Origin: Streptomyces sp. NBC_01381 | GTDB lineage: Bacteria; Actinomycetota; Actinomycetes; Streptomycetales; Streptomycetaceae | Assembly: GCF_026340305.1 (NCBI RefSeq) | Contig: NZ_JAPEPI010000003.1 | Span: forward strand, 186,001 to 250,000 | DNA: 64,000 nt | Reading direction: 5' to 3' | Part shown: one piece after another, positions 49,781-58,050 of the stretch | Layout of the letters: each line of letters opens with the position of its first letter | Numbering within the stretch: position 1 is the first letter of the stretch | Notes under the pieces: generated by a model | What the model was told of the DNA's origin: nothing | Seen by the model: only the letters and a program-made list of their open reading frames with translations | Databases searched by the model: none | Position numbers and translations under genes: made by a program

Positions 49781-50392
49781 ATGAGCGAGACCGATGCGAG
49801 GACGCCCACGCCGGAGCGGGGGCGGCGGCGACCGGCCCGCGAGCGGCTGCTCGCAACCGCTGCCCGCCGCTTCTATGCGGACGGTGTGGCGGCGACCGGC
49901 ATCGACACGATCACGGCCGAGGCCGGCGTGGCGAAGATGAGCCTCTACAACAACTTCTCCTCGAAGGCCGACCTGGTCCGCGCCTACCTGGACGCCCGGC
50001 ACGAGGAGTGGCTCGGCCTGTACCGGGCACGGCTCGATCAGGCCAAGGGTCCGCGCGAGGGCGTTCTGGCGGTCTTCGACGCCTATGCCGACCACGCGGC
50101 CTTCGCCTACGAGCACGGCTTCCGCGGCTGCGGCCTGCTCAACGCCGCCGCCGAACTCCCGGCCGGCGACGACGGCCGGGCCGTGGTGCGCGCCCACAAG
50201 GAGGAGGTCGAGCGCCTGATCGCCGACCACCTGGAGGAGCTGCTGCCCGAGCGCCCGGACGATGCGCATGCGATGGCCGAGCACCTCGCCTTCCTGCTGG
50301 AGGGCGCGATGGCCCGGGCCGGCCTGGAAGGCGACGGCGGCCGCCTCCAGCACGCCCGCGCCATGGCGGTCACCGTCCTGGACCGGATGTGA
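49781..50392 (+). CDS. TetR/AcrR-family transcriptional regulator
   Basis: A 203-residue repressor. The N-terminal helix-turn-helix is ARERLLATAARRFYADGVAA, then TGIDTITAEAGVAKMSLYNN and FSSKADLVRAYL. The C-terminal domain contains RGCGLLNAAAELP, typical of the TetR_C_33 group that often controls drug or quinone responses. ATG 49781 has no clear ribosome-binding site, so the mRNA may be leaderless. Its stop overlaps the start of an EamA transporter gene (GTGA); the transporter is the probable target. Ligand unknown. Confidence 0.93.
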   Translation: MSETDARTPTPERGRRRPARERLLATAARRFYADGVAATGIDTITAEAGVAKMSLYNNFSSKADLVRAYLDARHEEWLGLYRARLDQAKGPREGVLAVFDAYADHAAFAYEHGFRGCGLLNAAAELPAGDDGRAVVRAHKEEVERLIADHLEELLPERPDDAHAMAEHLAFLLEGAMARAGLEGDGGRLQHARAMAVTVLDRM

Positions 50393-51378
50393 AGCGGCCC
50401 GACGGGCGAGTCCAGTCCGCGGGGATGGGCGCACTGTGCGTACTTGCTGCCTCGGTTCTCTGGGGCACGACGGGCACGGCCGCGACGTTCGCGCCGGACG
50501 TGGGCCCGCTCGCCATCGGCGCCGTCGCCATGGGCCTCGGCGGCCTCCTCCAGGCCCTCGTCGCCGCGCCTCAGATCGCCCGCCACGCGGCCCGCCTTCG
50601 CGCCCAGCGCGGCACGGTACTGCTCGGTGCGGTCGCGGTGGCCGTCTACCCACTGGCGTTCTACAGCTCCATGCACCTGGCCGGGGTCGCGGTCGGCACC
50701 GTGGTGTCGCTCGGCACCGCTCCCCTCGCCTCGGCCCTGATCGAACGCTTCATGGACCGCCGCCGGCTCACGCGCCGCTGGATGCTGGCGGCGGCCCTCG
50801 GTCTGCTCGGCACCGTCCTGCTGTGCGTCGCCGAGGCCGCCGGCGGCGGGGGCCCGTCATCGGTGGCCGACACCCTGCTCGGCGTGAGCCTCGGCCTGGT
50901 CGCCGCCGCGACCTACGCCCTCTACTCCTGGGCCGCGCACCGCCTCATCACCCGCGAGATCCCCTCCCGCGCGGCGATGGGCTCCGTCTTCGGCCTCGGC
51001 GGTCTGCTCCTCCTGCCCGTCCTGCTTGCCACCGGAGCGCCGCTCATCGACTCCTGGTCCAACGCCGCCGTCGGCACCTACATGGCGCTCGTCCCCATGT
51101 TCGCCGGGTACGTCCTGTTCGGCTGGGGCCTCGCACACGTGCCCGCCAGCACGGCGACCACCCTGACCCTGCTGGAACCGGCCGTCGCCGCCGTCCTCGC
51201 CGTCCTGGTCGTCGGCGAACGCCTCCCCACCACCGGCTGGACCGGCATCGCCCTGGTCATCGCCTGCCTGGCCGTCCTCACCAGTCCGCCGGGCGCCACC
51301 CGACGCCGAGGGCGGGTTCCGGGCCAGGCCGCGGGAGACGATGCGGCGCGAGAGGACCTTGTACGCCCCGGGGCCTGA
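50389..51378 (+). CDS. EamA/DMT-family transporter
   Basis: Inner-membrane protein of 329 residues with ten hydrophobic helices in two EamA halves (MGALCVLAASVLWGTTGTAA and LGVSLGLVAAATYALYSWAA). DMT carriers export amino acids, nucleosides or other metabolites. The C-terminal tail after TSPPGATRRRG is soluble. GTG 50389 overlaps the TetR stop, and ATG 50425 is a possible later start. Co-transcription with a TetR repressor suggests ligand-induced export. Substrate unknown. Confidence 0.92.
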   Translation: MKRPDGRVQSAGMGALCVLAASVLWGTTGTAATFAPDVGPLAIGAVAMGLGGLLQALVAAPQIARHAARLRAQRGTVLLGAVAVAVYPLAFYSSMHLAGVAVGTVVSLGTAPLASALIERFMDRRRLTRRWMLAAALGLLGTVLLCVAEAAGGGGPSSVADTLLGVSLGLVAAATYALYSWAAHRLITREIPSRAAMGSVFGLGGLLLLPVLLATGAPLIDSWSNAAVGTYMALVPMFAGYVLFGWGLAHVPASTATTLTLLEPAVAAVLAVLVVGERLPTTGWTGIALVIACLAVLTSPPGATRRRGRVPGQAAGDDAAREDLVRPGA

Positions 51379-51556
51379 GGTTCCTCGGGGCGGGGGCGAA
51401 CCTCTTCATGGACGCCAACGGTCGGGTTGCGTCACGATGACGGGCGTCAGCTGATCAGCGTCCCGCAAGTTTCTGACTGCCCATGCCGTGCCCGTGAACC
51501 TCCGCCTCATCAGGCGTAGTTGGACCGGGCGCCGGCCTCTGGAAGGGATCGGTCTC

Positions 51557-52750
51557 TTGTCCTCATCGCCCGGTACGTCCAGCGCCCCCGTCTTCCGCAG
51601 CCTCCCGCCGACCGCCGACGTCGTGATCGTCGGCGGGGGCGTGATGGGTGCCTCCATCGCCTTCCACCTCGCCGAGGCCGGGGTGCGCGACATCGTCGTC
51701 CTCGAACGCGGCGAGCTCGCCTGCGGCAGCTCCGGCAAACCGATCGGCGGCGTCCGCGCCCACTTCTCCGACCCCCTCAACATCGAGCTCGGCCGGCGCA
51801 GTCTGCGCGCCTTCCAGGACTTTCCACACCGGCCTGGCGCCGACATCCGCCTGGACACCGTGGGCTATCTCTTCCTGCTCACCAGTGAGACGCAGGCCGC
51901 GGAGTTTGAGCAAAGCGTCCGCCTCCAGAACGGCATGGGCGTGCCCAGCCGCATGGTCGACGCGGCCGAGGCACGGCGCCTGTGCCCCTACCTGAGCGCC
52001 GACGGTCTGGTGGCCGCCGTGCACTCCCCCACCGACGGGCACGCCCGCCCCGCCCTGGTCGTGCGCGGGTACGCCGACGCGGCGGCCCGGGCGGGCGTCC
52101 GGTTCGCCACGCACACCCGCGTGACCGGTATGGACACCCCAGGTGGCCGCGTCAGCGCCGTGCACACCGACCGCGGCACGATCGCCTGCGCCACCGTGAT
52201 CTGTACGGCGGGCGCCTGGTCCGGGCAGATCGCCGCCATGGCCGGCGTGGACCTGCCCGTCAGGCCGGTGCGCCGCCAACTCGCCTTCACCGAACCGCTG
52301 TCGCCGTCGGCGCCGCGGATCCCCTTCACCATCGACTTCACGTCGTCGGCGTACTTCCACAACAGCGACGACGGCCTGCTGTTCGGTCTCGCCGACCCCG
52401 GCCAGCCCGACGGCTTCGACACCACGTGGACTCCGGAGTGGCTCGGCCTGTTCCGGGACGTCGTGCGCCACCGCGCCCCCGCGCTCGCCGCGATGCCGGT
52501 CGCCGACGGCTGGGCGGGCCTGTACGAGGTCACCCCCGACCACAACGCGCTGATCGGCCGCTCCGGCGAAGTGCCCAACTTCCTTTACGCCACCGGGTTC
52601 TCGGGCCATGGATTCCTCCAGGCACCCGCCGTCGGCGAGATCGTGCGCGATCTGCACCTGGAGCGGGAGCCGTGCGTCGACATCGCGCCGATGAGCGTCG
52701 AGCGGTTCCGGGCCGGGGCCGCGATCCGCCCAGAGGCGCACGTCGTATGA
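51557..52750 (+). CDS. FAD-dependent amino-acid oxidoreductase (DadA/SoxB type), probable L-pipecolate oxidase
   Basis: Flavoenzyme of about 397 residues. FAD-binding motif TADVVIVGGGVMGASIAFHL, then LERGELACGSSGKPIGG and RPVRRQLAFTEPL, and the C-terminal TPDHNALIGRSGEVPNFLYA, ATGFSGHGFLQAPAVGEIV. The family includes sarcosine, glycine and pipecolate oxidases. Beside hglS and an AmaB-type dehydrogenase the best fit is AmaA, which oxidises L-pipecolate to piperideine-6-carboxylate in lysine degradation; sequence alone does not prove it. TTG 51557 lies eight bases after AAGGGA and is my choice; the frame is open to 51488. First gene of the operon with 52783 and 54225. Confidence 0.87.
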   Translation: MSSSPGTSSAPVFRSLPPTADVVIVGGGVMGASIAFHLAEAGVRDIVVLERGELACGSSGKPIGGVRAHFSDPLNIELGRRSLRAFQDFPHRPGADIRLDTVGYLFLLTSETQAAEFEQSVRLQNGMGVPSRMVDAAEARRLCPYLSADGLVAAVHSPTDGHARPALVVRGYADAAARAGVRFATHTRVTGMDTPGGRVSAVHTDRGTIACATVICTAGAWSGQIAAMAGVDLPVRPVRRQLAFTEPLSPSAPRIPFTIDFTSSAYFHNSDDGLLFGLADPGQPDGFDTTWTPEWLGLFRDVVRHRAPALAAMPVADGWAGLYEVTPDHNALIGRSGEVPNFLYATGFSGHGFLQAPAVGEIVRDLHLEREPCVDIAPMSVERFRAGAAIRPEAHVV

Positions 52751-52782
52751 CTCGTCCACCCGCTTCGAAAGGCAGGCCTTTC

Positions 52783-54183
52783 ATGATCAGCCAGTGGCGG
52801 CTGCGAGCCGCCTTCGCCGTCCGGCTCTCGGAGATGTACGGGCGTGAGGTTCCCGCCTACACCACGCTCGTGGACGTCTCGCGCGAGGTGAACGAGGACG
52901 TCCTGCGCGCTCGGGGCGCCGACGCCGAACGGCTCGGCTCCATCGGCCGGGTCACCGCCGAGCGGCACGGCGCCATCCGCGTGGGCACCCCCGCCGAACT
53001 GCGCGATGTCGCACGGGTCTTCGGCGCGCTCGGCATGCGTCCGGTCGGCTTCTACGACCTGCGGGAGGCGGCCGCTAGCGCGGTGCCCGTCGTGTCGACG
53101 GCGTTCCGTCCCGTGGACGCCGAGGAGCTGGCGCGCAATCCCTTCCGGGTCTTCACCTCCCTGCTCACGCCCGCGGACCCGCGCTTCTTCGACGCCGACC
53201 TGCGCGCCCGCCTGGAGACGTTCCTGGCCGGGCGTGAGCTGTTCCCACCGGAGCTGCTCGCCCTGGCCGACCGGGCCGGTGCCGAGCGTGAGCTGCCCGA
53301 AGCGGAGGCCGAGCGTTTCCTCCAACTGGCCGTCCAGGTCTTTGAATTGTCCGCAGAACCGATCGACCAGGCATGGTACGCGGAGCTGGAGAAGGTCTCC
53401 GCGGTCGCCGCGGACATCGGCGGCGTCGGCTCCACCCACATCAACCACCTCACCCCGCGCGTCCTGGACATCGACGAGTTGTACCGGCGCATGACCGACC
53501 GGGGCATCGAGATGATCGACGCCATCCAGGGCCCGCCCGACTGGAAGGGTCCCGATCTGCTGCTGCGCCAGACGTCCTTCCGCGCCCTGGCCGAACCGCG
53601 CGCCCTGCGCCGGCCGGACGGCACCGTCACGCGCGGCGCGCTGCGGGTGCGGTTCGGCGAGGTCGAGGCCCGCGGCATCGCCCTCACGCCCGCGGGCCGC
53701 GCGCTCTACGACCGGCTGCTCGCCCTCGTCGACGACCAGGTTGCCGCCCGCCCGGCGGCGGACCGCACCGCACTGGCCCGCGCCCTGTGGGCCGAGCACG
53801 TCCCCGGCAGCGAGCGCGAACTCGCCGCCCAAGAGCTCGCCTACTTCACCTACAGCGTCAGCCCTGACCGCGTCCGTACGAGCACCCAACTACCCGCCAC
53901 CATTGGCGAGTTGGTGGACCAAGGCTGGGTGCGGGCCGAACCCGTGGTCTACGAGGACTTCCTGCCGCGCTCCGCCGCCGGCATCTTCCAGTCCAACCTC
54001 AGCGGCGAGGGCTCCCGGAACACCGGGCAGGAAGGCGCCGCGTACGACAGCGACTGGCTCTCCGGCGCCATCGACCGCGAGGTCCTCGACCCGTTCGCCC
54101 TGTACGAGCACCAGCAGAGCCTCTCCATCACCCGGGTCGGCCGCGAACTGGGCCTGAGCCTCGACGGCACGCACCCCCGCTGA
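52783..54183 (+). CDS. hglS: 2-oxoadipate dioxygenase/decarboxylase (HglS, DUF1338/YdcJ)
   Basis: Iron(II) enzyme of 466 residues that converts 2-oxoadipate, O2 and water to D-2-hydroxyglutarate and CO2 in D-lysine/pipecolate breakdown. The YdcJ family pattern is clear: LRAAFAVRLSEMYGREVPAY, RHGAIRVGTPAELRDVARVF (metal His), RMTDRGIEMIDAIQGPPDWK and GVGSTHINHLTPRVLDIDEL (metal His), and the C-terminal YEDFLPRSAAGIFQSNL. ATG 52783 follows AAAGGCAGG. It lies between the oxidase and the aldehyde dehydrogenase, the order expected for the pipecolate route. Its substrate should arise from 2-aminoadipate, for which no aminotransferase gene is in this window. Confidence 0.9.
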   Translation: MISQWRLRAAFAVRLSEMYGREVPAYTTLVDVSREVNEDVLRARGADAERLGSIGRVTAERHGAIRVGTPAELRDVARVFGALGMRPVGFYDLREAAASAVPVVSTAFRPVDAEELARNPFRVFTSLLTPADPRFFDADLRARLETFLAGRELFPPELLALADRAGAERELPEAEAERFLQLAVQVFELSAEPIDQAWYAELEKVSAVAADIGGVGSTHINHLTPRVLDIDELYRRMTDRGIEMIDAIQGPPDWKGPDLLLRQTSFRALAEPRALRRPDGTVTRGALRVRFGEVEARGIALTPAGRALYDRLLALVDDQVAARPAADRTALARALWAEHVPGSERELAAQELAYFTYSVSPDRVRTSTQLPATIGELVDQGWVRAEPVVYEDFLPRSAAGIFQSNLSGEGSRNTGQEGAAYDSDWLSGAIDREVLDPFALYEHQQSLSITRVGRELGLSLDGTHPR

Positions 54184-54224
54184 AACCCCTCCGCCCCACC
54201 CGCACACCTCACCCAGGGAGCACC

Positions 54225-55757
54225 ATGACCGGCACCACCGCCCTGCCCACCACCGACGACCTGCGCGCCCGCGCCCGCGCGAGCCTGGACCGCATCGGCG
54301 TCGCCGTCCCGGACGGCACCGGCCTCCAGGCCCGGACGCCCATCACCGGCGAGGACCTGTTCGGCCTGACTGCCGCGACCGCCGCCGAAGTCGATGAGGC
54401 CGTTGCCGCCGCACGCGAGGCGTTCCTCGCCTGGCGCGTCACACCGGCCCCGCGCCGGGGTGAACTCGTGCGCCGCCTGGGCGAGTTGCTGCGCGACCAC
54501 AAGAGCGACCTGGCCGATCTGATCACCGTCGAGGCGGGCAAGATCCGCTCGGAGGCGCTCGGCGAGGTCCAGGAGATGATCGACATCTGCGACTTCGCGG
54601 TCGGTCTCTCCCGGCAGCTCTACGGCCGCACCATCGCATCCGAGCGCCCCGGCCACCGTCTCGCCGAGACCTGGCATCCGCTGGGCGTGGTCGGTGTGAT
54701 CTCCGCGTTCAACTTCCCCGCCGCGGTGTGGTCGTGGAACACGGCCGTGGCGCTGGCCTGCGGTGACACCGTGGTCTGGAAGCCGTCCGAACTGACCCCG
54801 CTGATCTCCCTGGCCTGCGACCGGCTCCTCGCCCGGGCCACGGAGGAGGTCGGCGCGCCCCGTGACGTACACCGGCTCGTGCTCGGTGACCGCGCGGTGG
54901 GCGAACGGCTTGTGGACGACCCGCGCGTCGCGCTCGTCAGCGCCACCGGCTCCACCCGCATGGGGCGCGAGGTCGGCCCCCGCGTGGCCGCCCGCTTCGG
55001 GCGCTCGCTGCTCGAACTCGGCGGCAACAACGGCGCGGTGGTGGCGCCGTCGGCCGACCTCGACCTCGCCGTGCAGGGCATCGTCTTCGCTGCCGCGGGC
55101 ACGGCGGGCCAGCGCTGCACCACACTGCGCCGCCTGATCGTCCACCGCGACATCGCGGACACGCTCGTCGCACGCCTGACGGCCGCGTACACCAAGCTCC
55201 CCATCGGCGACCCGTTCGACGAGAACACCCTGGTCGGCCCGCTCATCTCGCCCGCCGCCCTCGACGGCATGCAGGACGCGCTCGCCCGCGTACAGGCGCA
55301 GGGCGGCAAGATCCTCGCCGGCGGCAACCGGCGCCTGGCCAATGCGGCGCCGCAGGCCGCGTACGCGGAACCGGTCGTCGTCCGCGTCGACGAACAGACC
55401 GACGTCGTACGGCAGGAGACCTTCGCCCCCATCCTGTACGTCCTTATCTACGACACCCTGGAAGAGGCCATCGCCCTGCACAACGACGTCCCGCAGGGCC
55501 TGTCCTCCAGCATCTTCACCCGCGACCAGCAGGAGGCCGAGCTCTTCCTGTCGTCCGAGGGCTCCGACTGCGGCATCGCCAACGTGAACATCGGCACGTC
55601 CGGCGCGGAGATCGGCGGGGCGTTCGGCGGCGAGAAGGAGACCGGCGGCGGCCGAGAGTCCGGCTCCGACGCCTGGCGCGCGTACATGCGCCCGGCCACC
55701 AACACCATCAACTACTCCAGCCGGCTCGCCCTCGCGCAGAACGTCAACTTCCTCTAG
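54225..55757 (+). CDS. amaB: L-aminoadipate-semialdehyde dehydrogenase (ALDH7/AmaB)
   Basis: NAD-dependent aldehyde dehydrogenase of 510 residues. ALDH7 (antiquitin) features are HPLGVVGVISAFNFPAAVWS, KPSELTPLISLACDRLL, the Glu in LLELGGNNGAVVAPSADLDL, the catalytic Cys in GTAGQRCTTLRRLIVH and KETGGGRESGSDAWRAYMRP. In the pipecolate pathway it oxidises 2-aminoadipate 6-semialdehyde to 2-aminoadipate. ATG 54225 follows AGGGAG. It is the third gene after the oxidase and hglS, followed by a hairpin, so it ends the operon. Confidence 0.93.
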   Translation: MTGTTALPTTDDLRARARASLDRIGVAVPDGTGLQARTPITGEDLFGLTAATAAEVDEAVAAAREAFLAWRVTPAPRRGELVRRLGELLRDHKSDLADLITVEAGKIRSEALGEVQEMIDICDFAVGLSRQLYGRTIASERPGHRLAETWHPLGVVGVISAFNFPAAVWSWNTAVALACGDTVVWKPSELTPLISLACDRLLARATEEVGAPRDVHRLVLGDRAVGERLVDDPRVALVSATGSTRMGREVGPRVAARFGRSLLELGGNNGAVVAPSADLDLAVQGIVFAAAGTAGQRCTTLRRLIVHRDIADTLVARLTAAYTKLPIGDPFDENTLVGPLISPAALDGMQDALARVQAQGGKILAGGNRRLANAAPQAAYAEPVVVRVDEQTDVVRQETFAPILYVLIYDTLEEAIALHNDVPQGLSSSIFTRDQQEAELFLSSEGSDCGIANVNIGTSGAEIGGAFGGEKETGGGRESGSDAWRAYMRPATNTINYSSRLALAQNVNFL

Positions 55758-55778
55758 ACGCCGGACCAGCGGCCGCAG

Positions 55779-55805
55779 CGCGGGCCTCCTGCTCGGAGGC
55801 CCCGC
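55779..55805 (+). terminator. Hairpin after amaB
   Basis: GGGCCTCC (55782) pairs with GGAGGCCC (55795) across a 5-nt loop, extended by GC-rich flanks with one bulge. It separates the lysine operon from the next promoter. Confidence 0.55.
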
Positions 55806-55830
55806 CCCGTCTCACCCCCCGGGCCCTCCC

Positions 55831-55860
55831 TTGACAGCCCCTCCCGTTCCCCCACAGGAT
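55831..55860 (+). promoter_or_regulatory. Promoter of the asparagine-utilisation operon
   Basis: Perfect -35 TTGACA (55831-55836), 18-nt spacer and CAGGAT (55855-55860). The start codon GTG 55868 lies seven bases after the -10, so transcription would begin at or near the start codon (leaderless mRNA). Confidence 0.7.
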
Positions 55861-55867
55861 CACTCCC

Positions 55868-56602
55868 GTGAACCTGTCAGACAGCCAGACAGGTGACTCG
55901 GTGCCGCGGCGCGTCAGCGCCATGGAAGCGGTGCTCGGTCATCTGCGTACTGCCATTGAGCGCGGCGACTACGCCGTCGGGGACAAGCTGCCCTCCGAGG
56001 CGGAGCTCTGCCGTCGCCTGGAGGTCAGCAGACCCGTGCTGCGGGAGGCCCTGCGGGCCCTGCAGACCATGGGGCTCACCGTCTCCCGCACCGGCAAGGG
56101 CACCTTCGTCGTGTCCAACGGTCCGGACGAGGACCCCACCTTCGGCGACTACGCGGCCAGCGACCTCCTCGAGGTACGTCGGCATGTCGAGATCCCGGTG
56201 GCGGGGTACGCCGCGGCGCGCCGGACGCCCGAGGACCTCGACCATCTCGCCCACCTCCTCGACCGGATGGAGCGGGAGACCGACACCACTGCCTGGGTGG
56301 CCATGGACACCCTCTTCCACCTCGCCGTCGCGCAGGCCGCCCAGAACCCGGTCTTCCGCCGCGTGATCGAGGAGATCCGGGACGCGCTGGCCCGCCAGTC
56401 GGCGTTCCTCAACGAACTCGGCGGGCGCCGCGAGCAGTCCAACCGCGAGCACCGCGCCATCGTCGAGGCCCTGATCGACGGCAGCGAGCACGACGCCACC
56501 GACGCGATGGCGCACCACCTCGACCGCGTCGAGACCACCCTCACCGCGATCGTGCGCCCCGAGCCCACGGACGCCCCAACGGAAGGCGGAGCCACAGCGT
56601 GA
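55868..56602 (+). CDS. GntR-family regulator, FadR/FCD subfamily
   Basis: A 244-residue repressor with the winged helix VLGHLRTAIERGDYAVGDKL, PSEAELCRRLEVSRPVLREA and VSRTGKGTFVV, and an FCD effector domain (LLEVRRHVEIPVAGYAA, TLFHLAVAQAAQNP, NREHRAIVEALIDG with ligand histidines). It probably controls the coupled permease and the amino-acid enzymes behind it; effector may be aspartate, asparagine or a keto acid. GTG 55868 lies directly downstream of the promoter. A GT-N3-AC palindrome sits inside codons 3-6. Its stop overlaps the permease start (GTGA). Confidence 0.93.
   Translation: MNLSDSQTGDSVPRRVSAMEAVLGHLRTAIERGDYAVGDKLPSEAELCRRLEVSRPVLREALRALQTMGLTVSRTGKGTFVVSNGPDEDPTFGDYAASDLLEVRRHVEIPVAGYAAARRTPEDLDHLAHLLDRMERETDTTAWVAMDTLFHLAVAQAAQNPVFRRVIEEIRDALARQSAFLNELGGRREQSNREHRAIVEALIDGSEHDATDAMAHHLDRVETTLTAIVRPEPTDAPTEGGATA
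55874..55884. promoter_or_regulatory. GT-N3-AC operator inside the 5' end of the GntR gene
   Basis: CTGTCAGACAG, a perfect 11-bp palindrome fitting the GTnnnAC pattern of FadR-type GntR sites, at about +7 to +17 of the predicted leaderless transcript. A nearby CCTGTC/GACAGG pair (55873-55893) extends the symmetry. Confidence 0.55.
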
Positions 56603-58050
56603 GCGAGCAGTCCATCGACGAGCAGACCGGGCGGATACCGAAGGCGGCCGCGCATGTCGACGCCGGTGACGCGGGGTACAGCAAGTCCCTGAAGTCCCGG
56701 CACGTCAACATGATCGCCATCGGCGGTGCCATCGGAACGGGGCTCTTCCTCGGCGCCGGCGGCCGCCTCGCCGAGGCGGGTCCCTCGCTGTTCATCGCGT
56801 ACGCCGTCTGCGGCCTCTTCGCCTTCCTGGTCGTCCGCGCCCTCGGCGAACTCGTCCTCTACCGGCCGTCGTCCGGCGCCTTCGTGTCGTACGCACGGGA
56901 GTTCCTCGGCGAAAAAGGCGCCTACACCGCGGGCTGGATGTACTTCCTGAACTGGGCGACCACCGGCATCGCCGACATCACCGCGGTCGCCACCTACACC
57001 CACTACTGGGGCATGTTCTCCGACATCCCCCAGTGGGTGATCGCCCTGATCGCGCTGGCCGTGGTCCTCACCGTGAACCTCATCTCCGTGAAGATCTTCG
57101 GGGAGCTGGAGTTCTGGTTCGCGATCGTCAAGGTCAGCGCGCTGGTTCTCTTCATGCTGATCGGGATCTTCCTGCTCGTCACCCAGCAGCCCGTGGACGG
57201 CCACTCCCCCGGCCCGTCCCTGATCTCCGACAACGGCGGCATCTTCCCGAGCGGCCTGCTGCCGATGCTGTTGATCATCCAGGGCGTCGTCTTCGCGTAC
57301 GCCTCGGTCGAGCTGGTGGGCGTCGCGGCGGGCGAGACCGAGAACCCCGAGAAGATCATGCCGAAGGCCATCAACTCGATCATGTGGCGCGTCGGTCTCT
57401 TCTACGTCGGCTCCGTGCTGCTGCTCTCGATGCTGCTGCCGTGGAACAGGTACACCTCCGGCGAGAGCCCCTTCGTCACCGTGCTCTCCAACATCGGCAT
57501 CCCGGCAGCGGGCGGCGTGATGAACCTCGTCGTGCTGACCGCGGCCATGTCGTCGCTGAACTCGGGCCTGTACTCCACGGGCCGCATCCTGCGCTCCATG
57601 GCGATGTCCGGCTCCGCGCCCCGGTTCACCGGCGTCATGAGCCGCAGCCAGGTCCCGTACGGCGGCATCCTGCTCACCAGCGGCATCTGTGTGCTCGGCG
57701 TCGGGCTCAACTTCGTGGTCCCCGCCGACGCGTTCGAGATCGTCCTCAACTTCGCGGCGCTCGGCATCCTCGCCACCTGGGGCATGATCATGCTCTGCCA
57801 TCTGCAGTTCTGGCGGAAGACCCAGGACGGCGACCTCGAACGCCCGGACTACCGGCTGCCCGGCTCTCCCTGGACCGAGCTGGTCACCCTCTTCTTCCTG
57901 GCGTCCGTCCTGGTCCTGATGTACGCCGACGGGGGCGCGGGACGCACGACGGTGCTGTGTCTGCCGCTGATCGCGGCCGCGCTGGTGGCCGGTTGGTACG
58001 GCGTGCGGGGCAGGGTGGCGGCTGTGCGCAAGGCCGGGGCGGATACGTGA
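56599..58050 (+). CDS. Amino acid permease (APC family), AnsP-like asparagine permease
   Basis: Inner-membrane amino-acid:proton symporter of 483 residues with 12 helices. The family motif is LKSRHVNMIAIGGAIGTGLF, LGAGGRLAEAGPSLFIAYAV, then RALGELVLYRPSSGAFVSYA and SVELVGVAAGETENPEKIMP. These are the features of AnsP/GabP/CycA-type carriers; the adjacent asparaginase points to asparagine. Its GTG start overlaps the GntR stop and its stop overlaps the next GTG, so the three genes are tightly coupled. Expression is set by the leaderless GntR promoter. Confidence 0.92.
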   Translation: MSEQSIDEQTGRIPKAAAHVDAGDAGYSKSLKSRHVNMIAIGGAIGTGLFLGAGGRLAEAGPSLFIAYAVCGLFAFLVVRALGELVLYRPSSGAFVSYAREFLGEKGAYTAGWMYFLNWATTGIADITAVATYTHYWGMFSDIPQWVIALIALAVVLTVNLISVKIFGELEFWFAIVKVSALVLFMLIGIFLLVTQQPVDGHSPGPSLISDNGGIFPSGLLPMLLIIQGVVFAYASVELVGVAAGETENPEKIMPKAINSIMWRVGLFYVGSVLLLSMLLPWNRYTSGESPFVTVLSNIGIPAAGGVMNLVVLTAAMSSLNSGLYSTGRILRSMAMSGSAPRFTGVMSRSQVPYGGILLTSGICVLGVGLNFVVPADAFEIVLNFAALGILATWGMIMLCHLQFWRKTQDGDLERPDYRLPGSPWTELVTLFFLASVLVLMYADGGAGRTTVLCLPLIAAALVAGWYGVRGRVAAVRKAGADT

